A stretch of 64,000 bases of DNA from Fasciola hepatica (GCA_948099385.1 CANUEZ040000029.1:3627501-3691500), one strand, 5' to 3'. Positions 1 through 30,879 are shown, numbered from the stretch's first letter. Numbers and translations are program-made. The notes: generated from the sequence alone by a model not told the origin.

Positions 1-1093
1 AAAACAATCGTCAGGATTGAACATTTGGGGGAAAACTACGAATAACAGTATCATTTCAGCTGTTAAGTTGTGCAACTACAAGTGTCATTTCTCATGTCAC
101 CGAGTCATGTCTTCCTGCGTATTATCACTGACTAGGTGGATCTCGTGGTTGTGTAACGCCCTAAATGGCTAAGTGCACTGGTTCGGCTTTTAATATCATC
201 CTTCATGCTACGGACTGATCACTTAGTGGCGTTTAATATAGTCTCCGACAAGTGGTATACTATTATTTTCCAAAGTAACCACCAATCCGACTGCGAGTTA
301 GATCCCTAGTGTTTGATCTCATGATTGCAACAATTTTATTCAAAAGAACTTATCGAGCTGTCAGATAGAGACGGGTGGAAGTCACTTCAGTTTGTCCTGA
401 CGGAATACCTAGAAAATGCAACTAATATGTGCATGATCATTTGGGTATACAGTGTAACCTCGGACATAGTTCGTGTGACCTCATAACTGAGCACTTCTCC
501 GATCGTTTAGGTAATGCAGATCGGGTGACTTTGAAAAATCTTGAACAAGTCGGCAAATCTCATATGGCTTCATTGTTCCTCCATCATTCTTGCCGGCCCT
601 CTAGTGAGAGATTTTTCCCATTTCGCAAAGTTCCATTAAAGTTATATGACGATCCAATGGTACGGCCGGCCTAAATTAATCACTTTGCTAACAGAGGCGC
701 ACTTTGCTTTGCGCACCCAATCTTGGAGTAACACCAGTTTGACTTAACTTGAAGAAATTGAAATGCGGTAATCTGCTGCTGTTAGAAGCAGACAGTTCTA
801 GTGAATCGCGTAGTCACCTACATTTTTTAATGACAACGTCATTTTGTTTCTTTAATTCGACTATATCGGTAACAGTACGGGATATAGGAAGACGTGAAAT
901 GCGTTTGGTAATAAAGACACTGATCAGGAGTTAAAAGATACTGCCGAACAAACTACAACCCAAACCCATTCGTCTCAATATTATTGGTATTCCTGCATGC
1001 ACACTGCTAGATCAACCAGAGACAAAGCTGCTGGGAAGCTCGGCCGCACGTCAGGTGTGAGACAGTTTATCAGTTTTGATCATCCACGGTATT

Positions 1094-1205
1094 ACCTTTA
1101 ACCTTTTATTTTCTTTTATTTACTTCCTTTTATTTTGTATTAAGGGTGCAATATTTCAAGGAGGGGGTCGCGACCAATTATAGGCTGCCAAATGGGGAAA
1201 TAAAT
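1094..1205. repeat. Dispersed repeat, copy 1 (pair with 15,705-15,800)
   Basis: A T-rich run is followed by an 'aatatttc..gga..gggg' block and an 'aggctg..aa.ggggaa' block in the same order and spacing as at 15,705-15,800. The match is imperfect and was judged by eye. Nature unknown; it may be the 3' part of a short interspersed element. Confidence 0.35.
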
Positions 1206-1787
1206 CAGCGGCTGTTTCATCAGCACCTATTCACAAACTTGGAGCTACACAGTGTGCACTTATATATTCGCCGTAACGGCGGAATTACGTTGTGGTCAAT
1301 CAGTAAGAATGGACAACACTGCTATCTTAATTTCTTCCACCGGAGCTACCATTTTCCCATGCTAATCCGAAGCGATACTTCTGGAAAATGGTAAATTCCT
1401 CACAGACCACTATTGTGCTTGATTCCTCATGTTGTCACCGCTCAACTCAGCATTTGAAACCATGGGAGCACTTTACAGTTGTTTCATTCTGGTTAAGACT
1501 CTTCAGCAGTGCACACCCACCGAGGCTCGAACCCTGGGTGAACGATTGAATCGAATACCTGACCACCAGGCGCGTTCGGCTGCTTGGAAATTGGCAGGAC
1601 GTGTCCCAGGCGAATTTTTTTAACTCACTGTATGGCCAACTTGCGGGTGAATTTTGAGATGGTAGTATCTTTGGAAATGAATACGAATCACGTTCGCCAG
1701 TAACAAGGAACAAGAATGATTAGTCCTGTTTCCCTCCTGACCAGCGGTGCTTAAAAGGCTATCATCGTGCATCGTGGACAATAACAA

Positions 1788-1847
1788 CCTGGGCTTAATT
1801 CCTGCTACTGCCGGTCATGTAGCGGCCTTCCATTGATCACGACCACC
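1788..1847. repeat. SINE-like repeat B, copy 1 (pair with 5,997-6,066)
   Basis: About 60 bp aligns with 5,997-6,066 through a shared order of blocks (cctgggcttaattc / ccgggttcaatttc, ctgccggtcat / ttgccgatcat, ttgatcac.gacc / ttgatcaatagcgacc). The first block resembles a tRNA B box (GGTTCRANNC), so a tRNA-derived SINE is possible. By-eye alignment only. Confidence 0.35.
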
Positions 1848-3359
1848 TTCCTGAAATGTACTTTATCGAATAATAAATAAAGACAGCAGAAAGATATTAA
1901 TTCATCTGAAACGGACCACCTTGAAAATTCAGATGCTCATTTATCGATTGGCAGACTTTCTTTGATCGACAATCGTCGTCCGACACGTGATTCCAGATCC
2001 AAATGGAAAATTAACTGAGGCGATTTTCGTTGTAGTGAAATTGCCGTTCGTGCCGTAAAACCAAAATTCGCGAATATTGTTTATTACAATCAGCGATTTT
2101 CACACAAACTGAGGACGAATTTACATCAAGCTGACACGCCAACGAATATAGATCACATATTTCAAAGGCTACTTTAGTGTTCAGAAATGATCGAATGGCG
2201 TGGTTAGCTACGTTGGAGGATACGGCTAGATGTCGCTCTTGCAACCACCAACTTTCTCTGTTGACTTGATACTATTTATAGTTCTCTTGTTGCTCGTTTC
2301 ATACTTTTTCATTATATCCGATTGAAACTACCACTAAGAGATAGCAAGCCACCACACCCAGTGAATGGCTGTTTGAACTGAACTAAAGAGCCATGGTAGA
2401 CGGTATTCAGTGCGTCTTCCATGAGCCCATTGCTTCTGGGCTGGTGTTTCGAAGTGGTTCACCAGGATTTCAATCTCGCGATCTTGATCGACATTCACAC
2501 ACGTGGACGATCTGACCTGATAAGACCTCTACCCGCTGTCTTTCCTCGTGATCTTGACTAATATTTAACCCCGTTTTCTGGACCTATAACGGCTCTCCAG
2601 TCTAGGTGACTTCTCACAATCCGGGATGAGAACTATAAGCACTCAAGCAACAGCGCAGTGGTGAGTAGAACTTATGGGAAATGTCCGATGAAGGTTCACA
2701 ATGCAGTGACTGGAACGAAAGGCGCTCGCTCTCAGTACGATGGTTTCTCCGGGGATTGTGGATAGTTGGAACATAACCCATCGCGAAGCTTTTGACAATG
2801 TAGGGATTCCTAAATGATCCAAATGTTAAGTCACCGGTCTCGAACCCACACACGGACGCCAACTATCATCGACAGTAAAATGTTTGAAGCCCTTCGTGTG
2901 ACCTCATAGCTCATGTGGTAGAGCGAAAGCAACACTAACAAGTGGGATAGGATAGCGGCCAGGACAACGAATTTTACCATTGATAAAACTGCCAACTTGA
3001 TAACCATAGCGCAGGAACCGTTACGTAGGCTCTCCAGTTTGTGTACACAAGATCCCATGTGTTGGTTGGGGATACCTAGTGACATGGCTAAGTGTCGCAC
3101 AGGCATTCGGACTATATAACACCGACTTGAAATCAAGCATGATGCCAACGATAAAGCACACCAGGATGAGGGAAAGCGGCTAGTGAAAAGAAACGGATTT
3201 TCTAACGTACATTTTTACGATTTTGGTTACGTCCGTAGTCTTGTAACGGGGGTTCAACAAACAGATCGTACATCACTCATACCACGAACTTCTATTCCCG
3301 GCTATATTACTCAGCATCGCTAACTGACAACGATTCTCAACCCTTGGGCCATAAACGAA

Positions 3360-3619
3360 GCCAGTACTAATATCAGCTTCTTATACCCACAAGGCAAGTT
3401 ATGGTCTAAACGCCACTTCCTTCCTACAGCACGCGCGAATAGAGCACGTAAAACATGCACAAGCCATCGGAGGCGATGGTAAGCGATTACTTCGGTAGGA
3501 GGATGGCTATCCGCGCGCAACACATGACGATCAACCTCTTCACTGTTCACATCATGCTCCCACCAGAAACCAGCAGTGCTTCGGGGCCATGGAAAACCAC
3601 CCAGTGCCTTATGTTCCAC
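3360..3619 (-). pseudogene. RTE-like LINE reverse transcriptase, C-terminal fragment
   Basis: The frame contains FWWEHDVNSEEVDRHVL followed by YHRLRWLVHVLR. These blocks match in order the region beyond the RT palm in the same LINE family seen at 30,880-32,040 (WWEHRGSNDEVRRRVF and LHRLRWLVHVLH). No catalytic palm motif is present, so this is only the 3' end of an element. It is intergenic, 3' of the TMEM184-like gene and in the same orientation. Family assignment to the RTE-like group rests on the general layout of flatworm LINEs I know; the fragment is non-functional. Confidence 0.7.
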
Positions 3620-4551
3620 CTACCTATTAATCCTTTCTTATTCTTTCTACCCCCACAATTTGATCTCGATAGGTTTGCGATGAGACGGCAACTGAGGCAT
3701 GGGTGTAAGGTTATTAGGAAATTGAACTGGTCAGAGAAGATTCAATCAACTGATCCTCCTCATGCCCCTGATGACACTTTTGATCCGGAACAAAACGATG
3801 CCCGGAAAATTCATGTGGCATCACTATCGTTCGACAATATCGCTGAGGGTTTACACGCGACACCATATTTAAACAAGACCAAATAGAAACCTGAAGAAAA
3901 ATCGGACCGTTCTGAACGGAAAAACTTGAACTATGGAAAAAACAGAACACTGAAAATGGTACGAACATGCCAATCAAACCAAATCACTTTCATGGTTTCA
4001 ACAAAAAAGCTCGTAAATCAAGATAAAATAGGAGAAATGCTTTGTCAAGTGAGCAGAGAATCTCTGACGCGGGTAAAAATCGGCTCTGTTGGGAAGAGAT
4101 TTTGATACGGACACGAGTTTGAAAGCTCATCATGGATAAACTGACGATAATGATGCTAATGAACAAAACAGAACACTGTATTTACCGGCAAGATTACCTT
4201 TCAGAGGGGTAGGCAGCATTACATCGGGAAAAATAGAGAACATCCAGCAAGGAGCGATTGAAAGATGTGTGTTGCTGAGTACAGGACAGAATAATGGTGG
4301 AAAAATCAGAACAGATACAGACTTAAGACTGACGCACAGGAAAATGAACGGAGAAAGTCCATTGAGGAAGGATGGGAAAAAGCTTCAGATCAGGAAACAA
4401 TTCATAGGCCAATAGACTCTGTGGTTGAATGAAGACTAGTTCAGCCGGCGTGTGATACGACCGGGAGGGCGCAACGACGATAACCCGGCATCGGTGAATC
4501 ACAGGCGCGTTAGACACCCAAAATCATGGACGGATGTGGGAGTGCGCAGCA
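3620..4551. other. 3' flank of the TMEM184-like gene
   Basis: This stretch follows the TMEM184-like stop codon on the minus strand and presumably contains its 3' UTR. I found no canonical AATAAA on the minus strand within the first 250 nt after the stop, so the cleavage site is unresolved. No other gene is visible. Confidence 0.45.
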
Positions 4552-22998
<18,447 letters not shown>

Positions 22999-23436
22999 CT
23001 GAAAGAAAGACGACGGAAAAATGAGTGCACCTACTACTTATAGGAGACGACAGAAGTTTACTGCCCGTCTAGTACTTCTATCTATATACGCTGAACCAGT
23101 AACCTTGCACTCGTGTCCCCGTTTTGCCTGCTATCTCACAGCATCCTCAAATTATAAGTGAGATAAATGGAAGATTTAGGAGCGAAGAAACCGAACTACG
23201 AGCAGAAATTATGTTTGAATTTAACTATGCCACTCACAACCACACCCGGGGGTGTCACTTAATGCCCATAACCATCCACCACACGGATCTTGTGAACCCC
23301 TACAACGAAGTCTGATACATCCTACTTGTTAAAGCTCTTCTGCGGTGTGGGCAGCCAAGAAGTTTGATTCGCCCAGAAACCTCCAACATCTTTCCTGTGA
23401 AGAATCTCAGTAACTTCCCTCCCCTTTAATTAAGGA
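22999..23436. other. 5' flank of the TMEM184-like gene
   Basis: This stretch lies upstream of the first coding exon on the minus strand. The acceptor tttctttcag is at its edge. I could not identify a promoter, TATA box or noncoding first exon by eye. Confidence 0.4.
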
Positions 23437-23529
23437 TTGATGCAAAACGCCACGGGCAATTGCGGCTCTGAGAGAAGCGGTGGTTCGGGAGTACGATATA
23501 CATCAAACACACTTCTTCAGCTTAAACGT

Positions 23530-23669
23530 TTACTTCACGTGGCTGCATTCAACGTCCGCACACTATATCAGATAGGGCAACAGGCTGCTCTCGCTAAAAC
23601 TCTTGAGACGTTTAAAACCGATGGGTGTTGTGCTTCCGAAATGCACATACAAGACCTCACTTCTGTGAC
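23530..23669 (+). pseudogene. RTE-like LINE endonuclease, N-terminal fragment
   Basis: The frame LLHVAAFNVRTLYQIGQQAA..LAKTLETF..GCCASEMHIQD matches the start of the apurinic endonuclease domain of RTE-like LINEs (FNVRTL, IGQQ, ET.IQD). The same start occurs at 24,346 and 29,755. It runs only about 45 residues before passing directly into the 212-bp repeat arm B, so the rest of the element is lost or interrupted. Confidence 0.72.
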
Positions 23670-23881
23670 CACAAAAGTGAGAGGACGAAAGCGAATGCCC
23701 AGCGTTTTCCACCGGGTTGACTGACTTATATTCATTCTATGGGGAGATGGGTAAACCCTGATTCCAAACCAACCACGGTTGACCTATGAGGAGTACAACA
23801 CTGCTCAGTGGAGTCTGTGGCGGAGATGTGCACTGGGCATCCAGGCTGTCTAGCCTCATTTGAAGGGCGAATGAACTGAGC
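23670..23881 (+). repeat. 212-bp repeat, arm B (inverted relative to 20,405-20,616)
   Basis: Near-identical to the reverse complement of 20,405-20,616. It directly follows a LINE endonuclease start here, while arm A has different flanks. The two arms bracket about 3.05 kb that includes exons 1-3 of the TMEM184-like gene, so the transcript region could in principle fold across them only if transcription starts beyond 23.9 kb. Confidence 0.85.
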
Positions 23882-24345
23882 ATTCAGTCAGTGGCTCTCA
23901 CTGGTTTCCAGAAGAGGCAAACGAACCATACAATTCACCACCGACTCATCTGGACCAACTCTACTGCCTTACAGGACGCACTTGGCCGCATAAAGGCTAG
24001 AGATGCATCCTCCAGAGAAAAATGCCTACTCCGGACTGGGCGACTGAGTAGCAAAACGGCCTGTAACGCAAACAAACTGTGTCAGATTTTAGCGCTATGA
24101 TAGACTGCTCTTCCGCGAGTACAAATTAACACTCCTACGCCGTACAGAACGTGTTCTCCCATCTCTACTCTTTTCTCACTTTCTTTTCCATTTTCACATC
24201 CCATGAGTTTTGGTCGACCTTGACCGCTGTAGAGCCACTGATCGAAATCCTGGCTATCTTCTCTTTGGTCTTTCTTCGACTGACTTCCGAGTCTCACCGA
24301 ACCCGATACCACCACCTGATGCTCTGCTTCGTTCTCGGTGCCCAC

Positions 24346-24520
24346 TCAAACTAGCCACGTTCTGCAGGCGAACCCTGATGAGCATAGGACAACAGGTGCG
24401 TTTAACCCGTACGCTTGAATCGCACTGGAGATATGTGTCATATCTTTCGACACTGCTCAAGCCACTGCATACCCTGTTCTGCTCAATCTGGGAAAAAGAA
24501 CAGTGCCCATCGGACTGAGG
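24346..24520 (+). pseudogene. RTE-like LINE, internally deleted copy
   Basis: The frame begins with a degenerate endonuclease start (RRTLMSIGQQVRLTRTLES) and within about ten codons becomes KPLHTLFCSIWEKEQCPSD. That second block belongs to the linker just before the RT palm in this family, several hundred residues further on in a full element. An internal deletion therefore joins the endonuclease start to the pre-RT linker. It ends in a stop and is dead. Confidence 0.65.
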
Positions 24521-25589
24521 AACTTCAATGTCACTCCTTATTGATGCTTTTTCGCAGATTCATGTTTTTTCTTTACTGCGTCTGTTTTTCCACTTCACAC
24601 GGGCCCGTTGGTCCCGTTGCCATTTGCCGTTTTCCCTTCAGTTGTAGGTTTCACGCATGGTGCGGCTCACACCGATCTTGTCGATCATGCAGCCTATCAA
24701 ATAGACGCGCGAATACGTCACTTCTTATCTGGTCACAGACCTCTGACGCAATTTGTTTGTGTACATACTGACTGCTCCTCCTTCCGTCAGACCAACATAG
24801 ACACACATACACACACCTGCATCACTCGTGAGCCGGGTGCAGATTCTCTGCCCACACTCTCATACATTTGTGTGGGCTATCCCCGCTTGTGTTTCATAAA
24901 CGTTCCCTTTTGATTGGTGCTCCGTATGCACCACGTACACATACCTGCACGCATCACTCCTAGTCAGGTGGGGGTCATGCTAAGCTTGCCTAGTGCTTCC
25001 TCACATGTGCACACCCAACTGTTGTTTTGATTGGTTGTTTCATATGGACAGTTAGCGAGCCTCGTTGTGCTAACGTGTGGCCCTCCTGAGTGCAAACTTA
25101 CTTTCGATTGCTACCCGCTCAGACACAGCCACAGCTGTCTCGCTTTCGCCTAGTATATTTTGAACTATCGTTTTATTTCTTCACAACAATCTAATTTGTG
25201 TATCAGGAGTGTGGTTGGAAGCTCTTATTTGAAGAGTTCACTGAGGAACCATAACGGTGGTTCGCTCATAGTTCTATGCATGTTAGACGCACCTAATCTC
25301 AAGAACGATGATACTGTGGTCGGGAGTTGGTATTTCTGATTTAAGCTTTCGTTTTGTTCTCTTTCCTGAAGGATGCACTCCATTTCAGTGCCTTTGAATA
25401 ACGTTGACGAATAGAGACTTCACAATTCGAGGTTTGTACAATTTACTGAATTACTCGTTTGCGTTATTTATAGAACCGTATCAATAGATAGTCTCCGTCC
25501 TCAGTGGTTTGGTATTGGGACTGCGCGTCACTCCATTGTTTGGTCAGACCTGGAATAGAAATCGTTTGACAATCTAATCCCGTGCGCGG
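24521..25589. repeat. Region with a two-unit degenerate repeat, no gene
   Basis: Two units of roughly 135 bp, starting near 24,805 and 24,939, share acacacctgca..catcactc, a GTGAG/AGTCAGGTG block and ttttgattggt. The remainder shows nothing recognisable. No gene is called. Confidence 0.4.
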
Positions 25590-26590
25590 AACTACCACTC
25601 CTTCTTCCAAAGAAAGGCAACAGGACTGTGAATGCAAACTACGCAAAGATGCGTGCGAAAATACGCATATACGGAGAACAGTTCAATGGTTTCTCCTTCA
25701 AATCCAGTGTTAGGCAAGGATGTCCTTTGTCGCCAGTGTTGTTGAGCTACACCACCGATTTGATAATGCGTGGGGAGCTCACCGATTTTCTCGGTATTCA
25801 GTTGGGCACCGATGTTTTCTTCGCCGATTTGGAATTTGCAGACGACATTGTCTGCCTGAATAGCGTGGGATCCTTTGCAAAGCCCATGGGACTAGAGATC
25901 GAGAGGTCGAAGACCCAGATGCTCCCGACATTCGCTACACAGTTTATTCTCTCGAAATACATGAACGGCGAACAAAACCGAACATGTCCTGACGTTCAAG
26001 TATCTAAGCTTTACGATCCTCCGAAACGGCGAAGTCAAAGACGAAGTGAATTTGGACATCGGCAATACCAGGACTTCGTTTCTCCAGCTCCGCAGCGCAC
26101 TCTGGGCGCTCAACGAGATCAGTCTACGGACTAAAATTCGTGTTTTCCGAGCCCCTATCCGTCCAGTACTGACCTACGGTTGAGAAACGTGGCCACTACG
26201 TGTCGAAGAGATCAGAAAGCTGGCAGTGTTTGACCATCGATGTCTGCGACGGATCCTGAAAGTGTCTTGGTTTGATATTCCTATAAACGATATCGAAAAT
26301 CCGTCAGTGTTCCTCCAACGCTGACGATTGCAGTGATCTGGACTTTTCCTACGACGTCCAGAAACGAAGATTTCAAGAGAGTGCCTCTCCCCTGTTCCAT
26401 GTCTAGGATGGCGCTGTCGTCTTGGAAGACAGCTGAAAACATGGGTCAACACTGTCTAATTGGACGTTGGACGATTAGGATTCCAGTCTGTCTACGGCGT
26501 TCGCAACTGGAAGCAGAACCGGATTCCCTTGTACTTAGGTCTCGGATCCAATTGTCGCTTATGAGCAAATGCTGTTCAGGACACGCATGA
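25590..26590 (+). pseudogene. RTE-like LINE reverse transcriptase, deleted and decayed
   Basis: Readable blocks in order are LLLPKKGNRT, YGEQFNGFSFKSSVRQGCPL, LEFADDIVCLNS, then in shifted frames VFDHRCLRRILKVSW and RLGRQLKTWVNTV. These are the pre-RT linker, the RQGCPLSP motif, the catalytic FADD, the post-palm VFD block and the C-terminal QLKTW block. The expected NYRGIS-to-FDSV section between PKKGNRT and YGEQ is missing, which suggests an internal deletion. Stops and frameshifts break the rest. Confidence 0.75.
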
Positions 26591-26749
26591 ATCCAACTTA
26601 TCCCCTCGCAGGAGCTAGCTGCATAAAAGAAGTAAGTCGTCTGCACTGTTGGGCCGAACACTTTAGGGAAAAGTTCAGTTGGCCCACTTCTGCAGTGGAT
26701 CCTTAGAATATGCCTAAATAGAAACAACGTAGGTAGATATCACTCCTCC

Positions 26750-28262
26750 ATCAGAAATGGTTGTGCAGAAGACAGCTCATTTGAAAACGCACAAAGCTAA
26801 TGAACCGGATGAATTGTCTTCGTTCTTCTTCAAGGATTAAGGCAAGACTTTGGTTTCGAAGTTAACAAAACTCCATCGGGTAATTCGGGATAGCAAGCAG
26901 ATCCCCAGGGAACGGTGAATCGATAATTGTGTCCATTTACACGAAAACCACAGAGGAATTTGATTGATAAGCATCTCATCCAAACTGCTCACCAGGATTC
27001 TCTATCCATTATTCAATACCCGTAAAAGGTATTCGTGTGAGAATCAAGCCGGTTTCAGACCCGGTAGGGGTTGTATTGATCACATATTTACTCATTGTCA
27101 AACTTTGGAGCGTAGGCACACCTCCTGTAGACCAAAAATCCGTTTTCCTTGATGTTAAAAAGGCATTCGATTCAGTCTATAGCACAGTTCTTTGGTGCAG
27201 CCTCTCATTGAACGGTAAGTCAAAGAAATGCATTTCCCCTGTCCAGTGCTTGTATACGAACAGCCGAAGCTGAATTCGTGCTTAAGGCGATCTTCCATCC
27301 GAGTTCACCACGAGAAATCATGTTTGTCAGGGCTGCAGTCCTTCTCCCTTCATTCACAGTTTGTGATTAGAGTAGTTTTTGGGATAACATTATCTTCTTG
27401 TGAAAATTGAGGCGTCGGTCTGTGCTCAAGCAATAAACTGTCTGACTTAGAATACACAGACGATATGGTCCTGAGTGATGATCCAGGAAGTCTGTAAGCT
27501 TTTCTAGATAGCTTAAACAACAATGTAGCGATGCCTGGGATGCGTTTTGCATCTTCCAAGTGTAAAACGCTGCCGCAGGACTGGGTTGGTGCCATATCAG
27601 GCTTTGTCTTGGCGAAGGTAGCTCTAGCTGAAGTAGATGAGTTTTCTTATCTGAGCAGCGATATCTTGCCAGGTGAGCAGATACTGGATGAAGTGTCATC
27701 GCACTTGCATAAGGCGCGATTTACTTTGCCAATCTCAGCCATCTGTGGCACCGGCTTGACACCCGTTTGTCTGTTAATGGTAGAGTGCACGGTGCGACGG
27801 TCTGATCCGTCCTTTCATACGGTTCAGAAACATGGCTGATAAGAGAAAATAATCGAAGACCGTTGGTGCTTCAGCATCGATGTCTCCATAGCATAGCCCA
27901 AATGTGGTGGGAACACCGTATTAGCAATGCCAAGGTTAGACGGCGGGTTTTGGGAACCAGAGGTCAGTCACTGGAATAATTACTGAACCTAAAAGGGGTG
28001 AGGTAGCTAGGGCACGTGTTATACATGTCCGTCGACAGACTTCCTCGGCGTACATTGTTTTCCAAGGAAGGCAGTTGTTGGAAGGTGGTTCGAGGTGATC
28101 AATCCATGACAGGACAGAAAGGTATGACAACCTTGATCAGTTGACTTGGCCAAGTAGGACGTGTCAGACTTCCGGGTTGGGGTCCACGAGGCCCATTCAT
28201 AAAATGGTCGAAAACAATAACTGATGTGGCTAGCTGTCGCGGTCAATGGCGCAGTTGCATTC
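26750..28262 (+). pseudogene. RTE-like LINE reverse transcriptase, long decayed copy
   Basis: Across several frames the order of blocks is ENQAGFRPGRGCIDHIF, FLDVKKAFDSVYSTVLW, LEYTDDMVLSDD, FASSKCKTLP, then WWEHRISNAKVRRRVLG, DRLPRRTLF and RLPGWGPRG. This covers the RT palm to the C-terminus of the family. The catalytic YADD reads YTDD, and there are at least four frameshifts or stops. It is the most complete RTE-like RT in the window but is inactive. Confidence 0.8.
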
Positions 28263-28299
28263 CACCTTTCTTCTCCTTCATATTTTTTGTTTATCGATT

Positions 28300-29460
28300 G
28301 ATTATTGATTTCAGGTGCTCATTTGCAATGACATAATCCATGGTGCATTGAAAAAAGCAACGCCGTTAGTAACCGCAAAAGGAATACATGTGATTCGGTG
28401 AAACCTGCTCCCTGTTTCGGAAGTGGTGAACTTCCTTGTTTTGTCCTTTTAGGGACTCGGTGATACACACTCTTCAGATCCATAGTACTAAACACTTTGT
28501 GATGAGCTATTTTCTGGATCATATCATCAATTTTAGGGAGCGGGTGTGAGTCCAAATGTGTGAACCGATTGATCGTCTGACTTTAGTCTACAACCAATCT
28601 TCTTTTCTTGTTTCCATTGATGCTGTGCCCTCCGGGGTGACTGTGAAGGTCCTTTGATACCCTACGTTAATAATTTACATGAAACGTTGGATCTCTGGTG
28701 ATTGCCGGCGGGACTGAGTTGAAATGGTCCTGCAATGCAGGATGAGATGTTCAAGAGGCGTTGGGTCGTTGGTGCGCATTGCTGAAAGTGCACCTACCAT
28801 CAGAGGCGGGTTGCGTCCTTTGGACGGTATTTCTGCGCGTACACGAAGCCCCGGGAATTCATGAACCAGAGGAACATCAGAACGGATTATCAAGGAGGGA
28901 GTTTCATTCGATCGTAAATACGTTGTTTGTATTGAAGATTGTGTGACAACATCTACAGCTGGTGCTAGAAAACTGAGTTGAAGCTATATTTTGTTGGAAC
29001 ATCGTTGGACGTCCCAGTGGTACTTACGAGTGATGCCGGAAAGCACGAAATTGTCTGAACTCCCTACGTCTACCACAGCGCCCAAGGGACTACTGTTCAC
29101 TATGACATCATTAGCAGCTCTCACCGGACGGCAGGGATCTGCAACGTTTAAGGCTGATGAGAGTAAAGCAGTAGAAAAGGTGTTTTCTCTCACCGATCAT
29201 GACTAGAGAGACGAAGTTTGTGGAAATGGATTGTTTTTCCACGCTTGTTGCACTTTGCTCCCTAAGCAGAACATTTTGTCTTGAGATGACAGCCACGGCC
29301 GCAGATGAGATATGTGGAAGCACTAACTGTTGAAGTGACGGGTCCAGTTTGGTATGAGTCTGAAGTTGATTCAGCTTTGTCAGTGAGTGGACTACAATGA
29401 ACAGAGGCTTCATTCTGATATATTTTGGTACAGTCTAACTGTGCAAAAGCAGTGACCAAT
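28300..29460 (-). pseudogene. mag-like Ty3/gypsy fragment: zinc knuckle, protease, start of RT
   Basis: Reading 5' to 3' on the minus strand, a zinc-knuckle-like ICGRGCHLKTKC is followed by a degraded second knuckle. Next is a protease-like AVVDVGSSDNF (the aspartic-protease Thr replaced by Val), the pre-RT block CRTISTQSRRQ, and the RT start DSHPLPKIDDMIQKIA with FSTMDLKSVYHRV. This is the gag-protease-RT order of gypsy elements of the mag / K02A2.6-like type. Frames shift at least three times and the catalytic YxDD, RNase H and integrase are absent. Confidence 0.75.
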
Positions 29461-29754
29461 TATCCCGACTGGACAACAGACAAAGAAGTTCATACTGCAT
29501 CCGTCGGCCGCACAGGATAATGAGGACAGCACTTCTTATTGCATCGAGCGGGGAGGGTGGTAATAAGTGGGCTACTGCTCAGAGTTCACTCTCATCCAAC
29601 TTTGGTCTCCTTTTTCCAACCACCTCACTCTGCCCTCTCCATTTACCCATAATGCTCCCACTGATAACAAACCCACTCCTCGAAACGATTCATTACCAAA
29701 TAGTCATAAATAATCCTTTATCTCGTAACTCACATTTTCTTCAGTCTCGTCAGC

Positions 29755-30190
29755 CTCTGAATTTCGGCTCCTTTAACGTGCATGCTCTCATGCAGGCCGT
29801 TCAGCAGGTGTACCTAGCGCTCACGATAGACTCTCTAGCGACTGATGTCTATTGCGTAAGTGGAACGCATATCCAGGATTCGAGCAGTGATTCAATAAAC
29901 TCTTCCTGGTATCTCACTGAGGTATTTCCTGAGCACCTCAGGAGATGAAGCAACTAGAGTTGCGGGCCAACGTGGTGTAGGAAGTCTTGACTTACAAGGC
30001 TGACGCTGTTTTTAAGTTGGACCCCGCTATTGATCGTCTGTGCAGTAAGACTCTAGAGGTCAGCTGGCGTTCGAATGGATAGCTGTGTTGAGCGCAATTT
30101 GGTTATGATCTAGGCATACGCTCCAACGGACTGCAGCCTCGGCACACCATCCTCGAACAGTGTCAATTAGTAGGGTAAGCCCCAAAATCC
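29755..30190 (+). pseudogene. RTE-like LINE endonuclease fragment
   Basis: The frame gives NFGSFNVHALMQ, VYLALTIDSLATDVYCVSGT and HIQDSSS, followed in other frames by a degenerate TSGDEA..GQRGVG block. This is the N-terminal third of the endonuclease domain in the RTE-like family. The catalytic ET pair reads GT, and multiple stops follow. It points away from the RT fragment at 30,880-32,040, so the two are separate insertions. Confidence 0.7.
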
Positions 30191-30737
30191 ACCGCGTTTC
30201 TCACCTTGTTGCACGTAGAAATAGAAAGAATGAATGAACAAGGTGGCCAGGGAGTGAATCTACAGAGGTGGAAAAAGGAAAGAACGCCACTGTGGACAAC
30301 ACACGGAGTGTACAGTCTAACTGCGCAAACGCAAATTGATCAATCATTCTGGTTTGACAGAAAGTGGCGACACGATCGCCACTATTCAAGGTTTACTTCC
30401 ACATCCTTCAGTGTCTCCAGTCAACTGGTTGAGGGATTTTTTGGACCCCAACCACGAAATCGTGGGGCACCTGTCCTAATTTCGCCGTACATTTTCTCAT
30501 TCTCCGTTGCCATGCCAACCGCTGACCTCCGCGTGGCTTTCCCCACTCCCGAGGGGGAACGAAAAATTGGGCACGGTGCGGTAGACGTGTTTGCCTCATG
30601 CACGACCGATTCAGTATGGAATTCTTTGTATTTGTGCAGTTCGTGGGAGACGTTGGACAGGTACTGTTAGGAAATGTAGCCGCTGGATTTCTCAGGATTC
30701 GCTGTGACTATGGGAGAACAAACATCAGCTCCCGAAC

Positions 30738-30741
<4 letters not shown>
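30191..30741. other. No recognisable feature
   Basis: Short open frames on both strands look like no known family. The stretch ends at the (AT)n tract. Confidence 0.4.

Positions 30742-30812
<71 letters not shown>
30742..30812. repeat. (AT)n microsatellite, about 70 bp
   Basis: An alternating AT run. It begins about 70-90 bp beyond the end of the minus-strand RTE-like fragment, in the position a LINE tail would occupy, but no shared terminal sequence links it to that element. Confidence 0.95.
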
Positions 30813-30879
30813 CACACTGGTTTGAAAACGAGCATGGTGCCAACGCAATAACAGAGAAAAACTAAAAAGTCGAGGGGCG

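Larger units (their letters stand above)
1..3359. other. Intergenic region without a recognisable gene
   Basis: I see no protein family or exon structure here; open frames are short and unlike known proteins. It contains one member of a weak repeat pair (about 1,094-1,205, resembling 15,705-15,800) and one member of a second pair (about 1,788-1,847, resembling 5,997-6,066). A tRNA-B-box-like sequence lies on the minus strand near 1,525. It is downstream of the TMEM184-like gene, and I cannot assign any part to another gene. Confidence 0.5.

Noticed and set aside
24800..25030. Repeated cacacacctgca and ttttgattggt units, considered as a CRISPR-like or satellite array
   Set aside because: Only two diverged units, of about 135 bp, and no regular spacer structure.
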